Assembly: GCA_017302335.1 (NCBI GenBank)
Contig: JAFLCT010000003.1
Span: 1-60,338, forward strand
Source of the DNA: Caulobacterales bacterium
Lineage (GTDB): Bacteria; Pseudomonadota; Alphaproteobacteria; Caulobacterales; Caulobacteraceae
Direction of reading: 5' to 3'
Length of the DNA stretch: 60,338 nt
Shown here: piece by piece, positions 35,696-43,364 of the stretch
Layout of the letters: every line of letters begins with the position of its first letter
How positions within the stretch are numbered: the stretch's first letter is position 1
The notes under the pieces: model-generated
Told to the model about the DNA's origin: nothing
Database searches by the model: none
What the model saw: the letters and a program-made list of their open reading frames with translations, nothing else
Program-made: the position numbers and the translations under genes

Positions 35696-36490
35696 TCACG
35701 GCCGCGACAACGCTTGCGCCCGCGCCTTGGCGGCCTCGACGGCCGCCGCCGCCGCCGCATTCAAGCCCGCGCCCTGCAACGCCTTCAGGCCCGCCTCGGT
35801 CGTGCCGCCAGGTGAGGTGACGCGGGCGATCAGGGCGTCGATCGTCTCCGTCCCCTCCAAACCGGCGGCGGCCGAACGGACCGTCGCACGGGCCAGGTCG
35901 GCGGCGACGGCGGACGGCAGGCCTTGGGCCACACCGGCTTCGGCCAGGGCGCGCGTGAAGGCGAAGACATAGGCCGGACCCGACCCGGCCATGGCGGTGA
36001 CCGCATCCATCATGGTCTCGTCGGGAATATCGACGACCGCAGCGACCGGGGCGAACAGGGATCGGGCGACGGCGGCCGCCGCAACATTCGCGCTCCACAG
36101 GCCCGCCACGCCCTTGCCGACGGCCACGCCCGTGGTCGGCATGGCGCGGACGACAGGACCGGAAAAGGCGGCCGCCAAGTCGACGCCGCGCACCCCGGCC
36201 ATGACCGAAATGACGGGCGCGTCCCCGATCTTCGGCGCGAGGTCAGCCGCGACATCGCGCCATTTCGCCGGTTTGACGGCCAGCACCACGGCGCGGGCGC
36301 CGGACAGGATTTCGGGCGGTGGATTGATGCGCGCGCCCGCGGCCCGTGCGGCCTCGGCGGCGGGCTTTTCAGACGGGGTCAGGATGATCAGGTCGCGCGC
36401 GCCGACCACGCCGGTCGCCAGCCAGCCTTCGACCAAGGCCGAGCCGAGACGGCCGCAGCCGACGAGGACGATTTTTTGGGGCTTGCTCAT
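35696..36490 (-). CDS. proC: Pyrroline-5-carboxylate reductase
   Basis: 264 residues. It makes proline from pyrroline-5-carboxylate with NAD(P)H. The Rossmann start 'VLVGCGRLGSALVEGWLATG' and the C-terminal family signature with 'RVTSPGGTTEAGL' are intact. The 'AGSGPAYVFAFTRALAEAG' helix belongs to the dimer domain. It forms a group with the YbjN and ubiK genes upstream, common in alphaproteobacteria. Confidence 0.95.
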   Translation of the reverse strand: MSKPQKIVLVGCGRLGSALVEGWLATGVVGARDLIILTPSEKPAAEAARAAGARINPPPEILSGARAVVLAVKPAKWRDVAADLAPKIGDAPVISVMAGVRGVDLAAAFSGPVVRAMPTTGVAVGKGVAGLWSANVAAAAVARSLFAPVAAVVDIPDETMMDAVTAMAGSGPAYVFAFTRALAEAGVAQGLPSAVAADLARATVRSAAAGLEGTETIDALIARVTSPGGTTEAGLKALQGAGLNAAAAAAVEAAKARAQALSRP

Positions 36491-36503
36491 CCGATCTTCC
36501 CCT

Positions 36504-36622
36504 CATCCCGGCGAAAGCCAGAACCCAGTGAGAGCCACGCGATGCAGCGCTGGATCAAACATGGCGAATCCACTTCCCCGCTCCATCATCCAAAGGACTG
36601 GGTCCCGGCTTTCGCCGGGATG
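36504..36622. repeat. Interspersed palindromic repeat (CATCCCGGCGAAAGCC type)
   Basis: CATCCCGGCGAAAGCC (36504-36519) and GGCTTTCGCCGGGATG (36607-36622) are perfect 16-base inverted repeats 87 bases apart, each followed on the inside by an ACCCAGT / ACTGGGT copy. The core is not coding. It lies between proC and the YbjN gene and is related to the repeat at 26345. Such paired elements may be small non-autonomous mobile repeats. Confidence 0.8.
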
Positions 36623-36637
36623 CGCGGTAAATGAAAA

Positions 36638-37141
36638 TTACGCGCTGCCGACCGTTTCGAACAGGCAGGCGGCCAGAGCGTCGTCGGCCTTCTTCATGCC
36701 CTTGGCCATGAAGCGGAAGGCCGGGTAATAGCGGTCGGCGGCCTCGATGGCGGCGTCGATCATCGAGGCGGCCTGGCCCAGGGTCGGGCGTTCGCCATGC
36801 GGCAGGGCCAGGCTGTGGCGGAAGACGATCTCGCCTTCGTCCGGCCAGACCTCGAAATGGCCCAGCCAGGTGCGCTGGTTGATCAGACCGGTCAGTTCAT
36901 AGGCGGCCACGCGGCGCGACTTGGTGATGCGCAGGTCCAGGGCGCAGCACAGTTGCAGACAGTCGCCTTCGGGCCGCCAGGCGAACCACAGTTCATAATC
37001 CTTCCAGTCCCCGGCGAGGGCGAAGGCCAGATCGCCGTCGTCGGTGCGATCGAAGGGCAGATTTTCCGCGTTCAGAACGTGTTCGACCACGTCCAGCGGA
37101 TCCATCGGCACGTCGATCTCTTCGGGGCGGGCGGCGTCCAT
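36638..37141 (-). CDS. YbjN domain protein
   Basis: 167 residues. 'PMDPLDVVEHVLNAENLPFDRTDD' and 'DYELWFAWRPEGDCLQLCCALDL' with 'LINQRTWLGHFEVWPDEGEIVFRHSL' (in outline) are the YbjN fold, related to type III secretion chaperones. Alphaproteobacterial members lie beside proC as here. The molecular role is not established. The AAGGA site is before the ATG. Confidence 0.88.
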   Translation of the reverse strand: MDAARPEEIDVPMDPLDVVEHVLNAENLPFDRTDDGDLAFALAGDWKDYELWFAWRPEGDCLQLCCALDLRITKSRRVAAYELTGLINQRTWLGHFEVWPDEGEIVFRHSLALPHGERPTLGQAASMIDAAIEAADRYYPAFRFMAKGMKKADDALAACLFETVGSA

Positions 37142-37223
37142 CAGGCGACGGTCCTTGGAAAGGGGCGCTTCGGCCGCGACTCACGACCGATGCTGGAACG
37201 GTAGGCGTGTTCGCGGATTCGTC

Positions 37224-37499
37224 TCAACCGGCTGCGTCTCCGGCGGGAGTTGAGCCTGTGGACGTTCCCTTTTTGGGCTTGGTGACCGTTTTCAAACCGG
37301 CGATTTCCGCACGCAGGGCGGCGATCTCGGCCTTCAGGGCGTCGAACTCGTCGCGGCGGACCAAATCCAGTTCGGCGACCATGCGGTCGGTCTGAGCGCG
37401 AAAGGCGGCCTTGGCCTCTTCGCCCGCCGACTGAGCCAGGCCCATGGCGCCGGTGGTCATTTTGGACAGTTCGTCGAGGATCGGATTGCGAGTCTGCAT
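37224..37499 (-). CDS. ubiK: Ubiquinone accessory factor UbiK (BMFP family)
   Basis: 91 residues from the ATG at 37499. 'NPILDELSKMTTGAMGLAQSAGEEAKAAFRAQTDRMV' (in outline) is an amphipathic N-terminal helix; 'LVRRDEFDALKAEIAALRAEIAGLK' is the C-terminal coiled coil of the BMFP/UbiK family. UbiK is an accessory factor for ubiquinone synthesis in proteobacteria. Gene order ubiK-YbjN-proC is conserved in related bacteria. Confidence 0.88.
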   Translation of the reverse strand: MQTRNPILDELSKMTTGAMGLAQSAGEEAKAAFRAQTDRMVAELDLVRRDEFDALKAEIAALRAEIAGLKTVTKPKKGTSTGSTPAGDAAG

Positions 37500-37673
37500 C
37501 GAAGGCTCCGGCCCGGTCACGCCGGGTGTCTTGGGGAAGGGTCCGTCGAATATGGTGAACGCGGTCTTAACCGCCATGCGGCCGATGGTCGTCGTGACTC
37601 GCCTCTTGGGGGCGACGCGCGCAGCGACGCTTGCTAAAGGGCGAAGAGAAGCATCGACGCCAAAGGAGCCTCC

Positions 37674-38543
37674 GTGGTCTTTCCCGAGTTCGATCCCGTC
37701 CTGATCTCTATCGGTCCCCTGCCCATCCGCTGGTACGCCCTAGCCTATGTCGCCGGCATTATTCTGGGCTGGTGGTACGCCGCCAAGCTGGTGAAGACCC
37801 CGCGGGTCTGGGAGCCGGGCAAACCGCCGATCAGCGGCGCGCAGTTGGACGACCTGGCCCTATGGATAACGATCGGCATCATCCTGGGCGGGCGGCTGGG
37901 CTACGCCCTGTTCTACAAACCGGTGATGTTCGCCCAACTGTTCACAGGCCAAACCTGGGGCGAGCGGCTGGAGCTGTTCCAAATGTGGACCGGCGGCATG
38001 AGCTTCCATGGCGGCTTCCTGGGCGTGGCGTTGGCCATCATCTGGTTCGCGCGCAAGCACAACGCCAACCTGTTGTCCCTGAGCGACCTGATCGCGCCAG
38101 TCGTGCCGATCGGCCTGTTCTTCGGCCGCATGGCCAACTTCATCAATGGCGAGCTGTGGGGGCGCGTCACCGACGTGCCCTGGGCTATCCGCTTCTGCAA
38201 CAGCCGCATCCTGGAAACCTATGACTACTGCCCGGCGGGCGACGCGCCGCGCCATCCCAGCCAGTTGTACGAGGCGGGGCTGGAAGGTCTGGCGCTGTTC
38301 GGCCTGCTGTGGCTAGCGGTCTGGAAGTGGAGGCTTTTGAGCAAGCCGGGCTATGTCACCGGCCTGTTCCTGCTGGGCTATGGCCTGGCGCGGGCGACAC
38401 TGGAGAATGTGCGTCAGCCGGACGCGGGCCTGGAGAACCTGCCGCTGCATCTGACCATGGGCATGATCCTGTCGATCCCCATGATCCTCGTCGGCGCATG
38501 GTTGGTCTGGCGCGCCTGGAGCCGACCGCCCGTCCAAGGGTGA
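37674..38543 (+). CDS. lgt: Prolipoprotein diacylglyceryl transferase
   Basis: 289 residues from a GTG with AAAGGAG upstream. It moves diacylglycerol from phosphatidylglycerol to the Cys of prolipoproteins in the inner membrane. Seven membrane segments, with 'GGMSFHGGFLGV', 'FGRMANFINGELWGR' (the Lgt signature) and 'HPSQLYEAGLEGL'. It leads a plus-strand run lgt-midA-pgeF. Confidence 0.97.
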   Translation: MVFPEFDPVLISIGPLPIRWYALAYVAGIILGWWYAAKLVKTPRVWEPGKPPISGAQLDDLALWITIGIILGGRLGYALFYKPVMFAQLFTGQTWGERLELFQMWTGGMSFHGGFLGVALAIIWFARKHNANLLSLSDLIAPVVPIGLFFGRMANFINGELWGRVTDVPWAIRFCNSRILETYDYCPAGDAPRHPSQLYEAGLEGLALFGLLWLAVWKWRLLSKPGYVTGLFLLGYGLARATLENVRQPDAGLENLPLHLTMGMILSIPMILVGAWLVWRAWSRPPVQG

Positions 38544-38547
38544 TCCG

Positions 38548-39633
38548 GTGTCGCTGAAGACGCGGCTGGCGCGCGAGATCGCCCTGAGCGGCCCAATGAC
38601 GGTGGCGGACTACGTCACGCGCTGCCTGCACGATCCGCAGGGCGGCTATTACGCCACCCGCCCGGCCCAGAGACCGATTCTGGGCGCGGGCGGCGACTTC
38701 ATCACCGCGCCCATGATCAGCCAGATGTTCGGCGAACTGATCGGTCTGTGGGCGGTTGAACTGTGGTCGCGACTGGGGGCGCCGGATCGGTTTCGTCTGG
38801 TCGAGGTCGGGCCGGGCGACGGAACCTTGATGGCCGACGCCCTGCGCGCCGCGCGCTTGGCGCCGTCGTTCCTGGAGGCTTGCGATCTGGTGCTGATCGA
38901 ACCGTCGGGACCGTTGCGCGAGATGCAGGCGAAGCGGCTGGCCGACGGCGACGTCGAACCGCGTTGGGTGTCTGGGTTGGACAAGGTCGAAACCGACGCC
39001 CCGATCATTCTGATCGCCAATGAGGTGCTGGACTGCCTGCCCGCGCGCCAGTTCGTGAAAACCGACGACGGTTGGGCCGAGCGGCGCGTGGGGGTCGATG
39101 ACGACGGCGGCCTGGTGTTCGGTCTGGTGAAGCCCAGCGCAGGCTTCATCAAGCCGGATTTCGACGTTGCGCCGGGCCAGGTGGTCGAAATTTCCGAGGC
39201 TCAGGCCGGGTTCGGGCGGGCGGTCGGGGAATTGGTCAAGGCGGCGACGGGCGCGGCCCTGCTGATCGACTACGGCCGGGCGCGACCCGGCGCGGGCGAC
39301 ACCCTTCAGGCCCTGTATCGGCATGAAAAGGTCGATCCCTTGGTCGAGCCGGGCCAGGCGGACCTGACGCAATGGGCCGACTTTCAGACAGTTCTGGAGG
39401 CGGCGGTGCGGGCCGGGGCCGATGTGACCGGCTGCCTGGACCAGGGCGAATTCCTGCACCTTTTGGGGATCGAGGCGCGGGCCGAAAGATTGAAACAGGG
39501 GCGGCCGGACGCGAGCGCGATCATCGACCGGCAGTTGGCGCGACTGACGGCCCCGGATCAGATGGGCGAACTGTTCAAGGCGGCGGCGGTGTTCGCCCCG
39601 CACGGCCTGGTGGTCCCAGGCTGGGAGGATTGA
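38548..39633 (+). CDS. MidA/NDUFAF7-type SAM-dependent methyltransferase
   Basis: 361 residues from a GTG 5 bases after the lgt stop. 'YVTRCLHDPQGGYYATR', 'ITAPMISQMFGELIGLWAVE', the SAM loop 'LVEVGPGDGTLMADALRAA' and 'LIANEVLDCLPARQFVK' are the DUF185/NDUFAF7 pattern. In mitochondria the orthologue dimethylates an arginine of complex I; a similar role in bacteria is plausible, not shown. Confidence 0.93.
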   Translation: MSLKTRLAREIALSGPMTVADYVTRCLHDPQGGYYATRPAQRPILGAGGDFITAPMISQMFGELIGLWAVELWSRLGAPDRFRLVEVGPGDGTLMADALRAARLAPSFLEACDLVLIEPSGPLREMQAKRLADGDVEPRWVSGLDKVETDAPIILIANEVLDCLPARQFVKTDDGWAERRVGVDDDGGLVFGLVKPSAGFIKPDFDVAPGQVVEISEAQAGFGRAVGELVKAATGAALLIDYGRARPGAGDTLQALYRHEKVDPLVEPGQADLTQWADFQTVLEAAVRAGADVTGCLDQGEFLHLLGIEARAERLKQGRPDASAIIDRQLARLTAPDQMGELFKAAAVFAPHGLVVPGWED

Positions 39634-39635
39634 CC

Positions 39636-40403
39636 ATGCTGGAGCCGATCACCCACCCCCTGCTCACGCGCGCGGGCGTCCGGCACGGCTTTTTCACCCG
39701 CGTGGGCGGCGCCTCCACGGGACTCTACGAGGGCCTGAACACAGGCGTGGGTTCCAGTGACGACCCCGTCGCCGTAACCGAGAACCGGCGGCGCGTGGCC
39801 CAGGCCATGGGCGGCGTCCCCGACGATTTCGCCGCCTGCTACCAGGTGCACTCCGCCGTGGCGCGCGTGGCCGAGACGGGCTGGAAGGGCGAACGGCCCG
39901 AAGGCGACGCCAGCGTCACCGCCGCCCCCGGCGTGATCTGCGCCGTCCTGACCGCCGACTGCGCCCCGGTGTTGCTGGCCGACGCCGAGGCGGGCGTGGT
40001 CGCCGCCGTCCATGCGGGCTGGAAGGGCGCGCTCGACGGCGTGGTGCACAGCGCGGTTTCGGCCATGCAGGCGCTGGGCGCCGAACCGGGGCGAACAGTC
40101 GCCGTGGTCGGGCCGTGCATCGCCCAGTCCAGCTACGAGGTCGGCGCCGACTACCAGGCGCGATTCGAGCACCACGATCCGGGCAGCGGCAGGTTCTTCG
40201 CGTCGGGCGCGACGGCCGACAAGCGCCAGTTCGATCTGCCGGGCTTCGTCCTGTGGCGACTGGAGCAGGCCGGCGTCGGCGAAGCGGCCTGGACCGGCGA
40301 CGACACCTGGGCGGACGAGACGCGCTTCTATTCCAACCGTCGGGCCTTCCAGCGCGGAGAAGCGGATTTCGGACGACTGATGAGCGCGATCCGCCTGGGC
40401 TAG
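39636..40403 (+). CDS. pgeF: Purine nucleoside phosphorylase/laccase-domain protein PgeF
   Basis: 255 residues, starting 3 bases after the midA stop. 'HGFFTRVGGASTGLYEGLN', 'YQVHSAVARV', 'LTADCAPVLLADAE' and 'VAAVHAGWKGALDGVV' hold the zinc-binding His/Cys of the YfiH/LACC1 (Cu-oxidase_4) family. Members cleave purine nucleosides or, in E. coli, edit peptidoglycan precursors. It converges with lpxC (5 bp). Confidence 0.93.
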   Translation: MLEPITHPLLTRAGVRHGFFTRVGGASTGLYEGLNTGVGSSDDPVAVTENRRRVAQAMGGVPDDFAACYQVHSAVARVAETGWKGERPEGDASVTAAPGVICAVLTADCAPVLLADAEAGVVAAVHAGWKGALDGVVHSAVSAMQALGAEPGRTVAVVGPCIAQSSYEVGADYQARFEHHDPGSGRFFASGATADKRQFDLPGFVLWRLEQAGVGEAAWTGDDTWADETRFYSNRRAFQRGEADFGRLMSAIRLG

Positions 40404-40408
40404 GCGGC

Positions 40409-41314
40409 TCAGCCCGCCTGGGCCAATTGCTCGACGCGGGTGACTTCGCGCCACGCATCCGGCTGGGCCAGCAGGGCGCGAACCAGCTTGTTGTTGAGGG
40501 CGTGGCCCGCCTTGATCCCTTCGTAGCGGCCGATCAGCGGCGCGCCCAGGACATAGAGGTCGCCAATGGCGTCCAGAGCCTTGTGGCGCACGAACTCGCG
40601 CTCCATGCGCAGGCCGCCGGGGTTCAGAATCTCGTCGCCGTCGATGACCACGGCGTTCTCCAGCGACCCGCCGCGGGCCAGACCCGCCTGACGCAGGGCC
40701 TCGACCTCATGGGCGAAGCCGAAGGTGCGGGCGGCCATGATCTCGTTGCGGAAGGTGTCTTCGTCGACGATGAAATCGACCACCTGATTGCCGATGACCG
40801 GGGTCGGGAAGTCGATCTCGAACCGCATTTCGTATCGGTCGCAGGGCAGCAGCGTCGCGGACTTGTCGCCCTCTTCCACCCGGATCGGCTTCAGGATTTC
40901 GATGTAGCGCACCGGGGCCGACTGGCGGCGGAAACCCGCGCGATCCAACAGTTGGACGAATTGCAGGGCCGAACCGTCCAGGATCGGCAGTTCCGGCCCG
41001 TCCACCTCGACCACGGCGTTGGCCACGCCCAGGGCGCAGAAGGCGGCCATCAGATGCTCGATCGTCGACAGACGCACGCCCGCCGCATTCTCGATCATGG
41101 TGTTCAGGCGCGCGTCGATGACCACATCGCCGGACACAGGATTGCGGTTGTCGCGGTCGTGGATGTCGGTGCGGACGAAGACGATGCCGGTTCCCGGCGC
41201 CGCCGGCCGCACGGCCAGGCGCACGCGCTGGCCGGTGTGAACGCCCACGCCGGCGATGATCGCGGGCGCGACAAGCGTCTTTTCACGGTGATCGGTCGTA
41301 CGCGGCAAACTCAA
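40409..41314 (-). CDS. lpxC: UDP-3-O-acyl-N-acetylglucosamine deacetylase
   Basis: 301 residues. It commits UDP-acyl-GlcNAc to lipid A. Zinc ligands: H87 ('RLSTIEHLMAAF'), H244 and D248 ('VRHKALDAIGD'), as in known LpxC proteins, plus 'GVHTGQRVRLAVRPA' near the start. It follows the ftsZ terminator and a leader with alternative hairpins. In Caulobacterales lpxC often stands after ftsZ at the end of the dcw block. Confidence 0.96.
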   Translation of the reverse strand: MSLPRTTDHREKTLVAPAIIAGVGVHTGQRVRLAVRPAAPGTGIVFVRTDIHDRDNRNPVSGDVVIDARLNTMIENAAGVRLSTIEHLMAAFCALGVANAVVEVDGPELPILDGSALQFVQLLDRAGFRRQSAPVRYIEILKPIRVEEGDKSATLLPCDRYEMRFEIDFPTPVIGNQVVDFIVDEDTFRNEIMAARTFGFAHEVEALRQAGLARGGSLENAVVIDGDEILNPGGLRMEREFVRHKALDAIGDLYVLGAPLIGRYEGIKAGHALNNKLVRALLAQPDAWREVTRVEQLAQAG

Positions 41315-41394
41315 ACTCGCTGTCTTCGAAACTGTCCGCGTCTGCGCACGGATCAGCGCCCCATCGACCCTCTAATGGCGAGACGGCAAGTGAG

Positions 41395-41426
41395 AAACGA
41401 AACTCGGGTTTCGGATTGTTTCGTTT
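41395..41426 (-). promoter_or_regulatory. Alternative hairpins in the lpxC leader
   Basis: AAACGAAAC (41395-41403) pairs perfectly with GTTTCGTTT (41418-41426); the same CGAAAC (41398-41403) can instead pair with GTTTCG (41408-41413). The two hairpins exclude each other. The site lies 81-112 bases upstream of the lpxC start, inside its probable leader. A regulatory switch is inference. Confidence 0.4.
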
Positions 41427-41489
41427 TGGGATGAAGGAGGGCGGCAGGCGCTGAGAATGAGTCCGCGGCGTCGTTGTGACGCCGGACAT

Positions 41490-41522
41490 GAAAAGGGCGG
41501 CCCGCCGTCTGGACCGCCCTCT
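41490..41522 (-). terminator. Rho-independent terminator of ftsZ
   Basis: On the minus strand AGGGCGGTCC (41520-41511) pairs with GGGCCGCCCT (41503-41494) through one wobble and is followed by TTTC. It is 28 bases beyond the ftsZ stop, so ftsZ and lpxC are separate transcripts at least partly. Confidence 0.8.
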
Positions 41523-41549
41523 CAGACACTATTGTCTGCGGCCTGAAAC

Positions 41550-43118
41550 CTAGTTGGCCAGACGGCGCAGGAAGGACGGGATTTCCAGATCGTCGTCGGC
41601 CTGGCCCAGCTCGGGTTCCTGGATCACCGGCTGCGTCGCGGTGGCCGAGGCGCGAGGAGCCTGGCGCGGGGCATAGGTCGGCGCGGGCGGCGGGGTCCGC
41701 TTGCCGCGGCCGAACAGGCTCCACCCCGACTTGCGGTGATGATCGCTGTCGTCGGCGTAGTCGTCGACCGGCGGGGCGGCGATCGGTTCGCGCACGTTGG
41801 CGGCGGCGCGGTCCATATAGAGGTCGCCCTGGACGGTCGATGCCGTCTCGACCGGTGCGGCGGTTCGGGCGGCGGGGACGGATTCATATTCCTCGACCCA
41901 CGGATCGACGATCGGCTCCAGAGCGCGCGGCGCTTCGGCGGCGTGGATCACCGGTTCGGAACGAACGTCCGGCAGCGGCGCCGGGGCGAAGGTCGGCTGG
42001 ACGATCGGGCCTTCCACACGCGGGGCGGCCGCACGCACCGGCTCGGCGGCGCGAACGGGTTCGGCCGGAGTCGGCGACGAGGCGTACAACGGAGCCGGGC
42101 GACGGGCGTCCAGGGGGCGGGTCGCGGCGACCGGCTCCTGCTTGCCCATCGAAGCCTCGTCCATGCCGGTGGCGACGACCGAGACGCGGATCTTGCCGTC
42201 CAGGGCCGGGTCGAAGGCGGCGCCGAAGATGATGTTGGCGTCGGCGTCCACCTCGGCCGAGATGGCGTTGGCGGCCTCGTCGACCTCCAGCAGGGTCATG
42301 TCCATGCCGCCGGTGATGTTGACCAGCACGGCCTTGGCGCCCTTCAGCGAGGTCTCGTCCAGCAGCGGATTGGCGATGGCGTTCTGGGCCGCCAGCAAGG
42401 CGCGGTCGTCGCCCGTGGCCTCGCCGGTGCCCATCATGGCCTTGCCCATCTCACTCATCACGGCGCGGACATCGGCGAAGTCGAGATTGATCAGGCCCGG
42501 CAGGATCATCAGATCGGTGATCGAGCGCACGCCCGAGTGCAGGACCTGGTCAGCCATGCCGAAGGCGTCGGCGAAGGTGGTCCGCTCATTGGCGACGCGG
42601 AACAGGTTCTGGTTCGGAATGACGATCAGGGTGTCGACATAGCGTTGCAGCTCGGCGATGCCCGAATCCGCCAGACGCATCCGGTGACGTCCCTCGAAGG
42701 TGAAGGGCTTGGTCACGACGCCGACGGTCAGGATGCCGCGATCGCGCGCGCATTTGGCGATGATGGGCGCGGCGCCAGTGCCGGTGCCGCCGCCCATGCC
42801 GGCGGTGATGAAGATCATGTGCGCGCCTTCCAGGTGCGCGTGGATCTCGTCGGCGGATTCCTCGGCGGCGTTCATGCCGACTTCGGGATGGGCGCCCGCG
42901 CCCAGGCCCTGGGTGATGGTCGCGCCCAGTTGGATGCGGCGATCCGTCTTGGCGAAGCTGAGATGCTGGGCGTCGGTGTTGGCGACGACGAACTCGACCC
43001 CTTCGAGACCGGCATCGATCATGTTGTTGACGGCGTTGCCGCCCGCTCCGCCCACGCCGAAGACGACGATGCGAGGCTTCAGTTCCGTGGCTTCCGGGCG
43101 CACCAGAGAAAGAGACAT
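41550..43118 (-). CDS. ftsZ: Cell-division protein FtsZ
   Basis: 522 residues from the ATG at 43118; a 36-base longer frame lacks conserved sequence. Tubulin-like GTPase with the GGGTGTG loop at 109-115 and '[13 protein letters not shown]'. A long Ala/Pro/acidic linker (about 330-500) precedes the C-terminal peptide '[13 protein letters not shown]' that binds FtsA and other partners. The linker length is characteristic of Caulobacterales. A CtrA-like box lies 95-110 bases upstream and a strong terminator downstream. Confidence 0.97.
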   Translation of the reverse strand: MSLSLVRPEATELKPRIVVFGVGGAGGNAVNNMIDAGLEGVEFVVANTDAQHLSFAKTDRRIQLGATITQGLGAGAHPEVGMNAAEESADEIHAHLEGAHMIFITAGMGGGTGTGAAPIIAKCARDRGILTVGVVTKPFTFEGRHRMRLADSGIAELQRYVDTLIVIPNQNLFRVANERTTFADAFGMADQVLHSGVRSITDLMILPGLINLDFADVRAVMSEMGKAMMGTGEATGDDRALLAAQNAIANPLLDETSLKGAKAVLVNITGGMDMTLLEVDEAANAISAEVDADANIIFGAAFDPALDGKIRVSVVATGMDEASMGKQEPVAATRPLDARRPAPLYASSPTPAEPVRAAEPVRAAAPRVEGPIVQPTFAPAPLPDVRSEPVIHAAEAPRALEPIVDPWVEEYESVPAARTAAPVETASTVQGDLYMDRAAANVREPIAAPPVDDYADDSDHHRKSGWSLFGRGKRTPPPAPTYAPRQAPRASATATQPVIQEPELGQADDDLEIPSFLRRLAN

Positions 43119-43212
43119 ATTCGTTCCGACCTTCCGACCCTGCCCTTTCGACACCGCGAAATCCCGCCGATTCGCCAGTGGTTACGAGCGTCTTAAGAAA
43201 ATCCCACCGGGG

Positions 43213-43229
43213 TTAAGGGAAGGTTACCC
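43213..43229. promoter_or_regulatory. CtrA-like box upstream of ftsZ
   Basis: TTAA (43213-43216), seven bases, TTACC (43224-43228): one mismatch from TTAA-N7-TTAACC. In Caulobacter CtrA represses ftsZ at this promoter, which fits the place. It is on the plus strand as written; CtrA sites can act in both orientations. Confidence 0.5.
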
Positions 43230-43309
43230 GATAGCTTGAGTCGGGCTTCTGGCGAGCGGTTTCGTTAACCATCGCCGCAAATTTTCGGCCTCGGCCAGGC
43301 AAAGAAGAA

Positions 43310-43333
43310 GGGGCGGTCCTTGCGGACCGCCCC
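43310..43333 (-). terminator. Terminator of the TonB-dependent receptor gene
   Basis: GGGGCGGTCC and GGACCGCCCC are perfect 10-base arms with a four-base loop, followed on the minus strand by a T-rich CTTCTTC run. It is 32 bases beyond the receptor stop, upstream of the ftsZ promoter. Confidence 0.75.
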
Positions 43334-43364
43334 TCGCAGCATTCAGCAAATGCCTGGGTCTGGA

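Noticed and set aside
41550..43154. A 12-residue longer FtsZ start
   Set aside because: [12 protein letters not shown] is not like any FtsZ start; homologues begin MSLSL-like.
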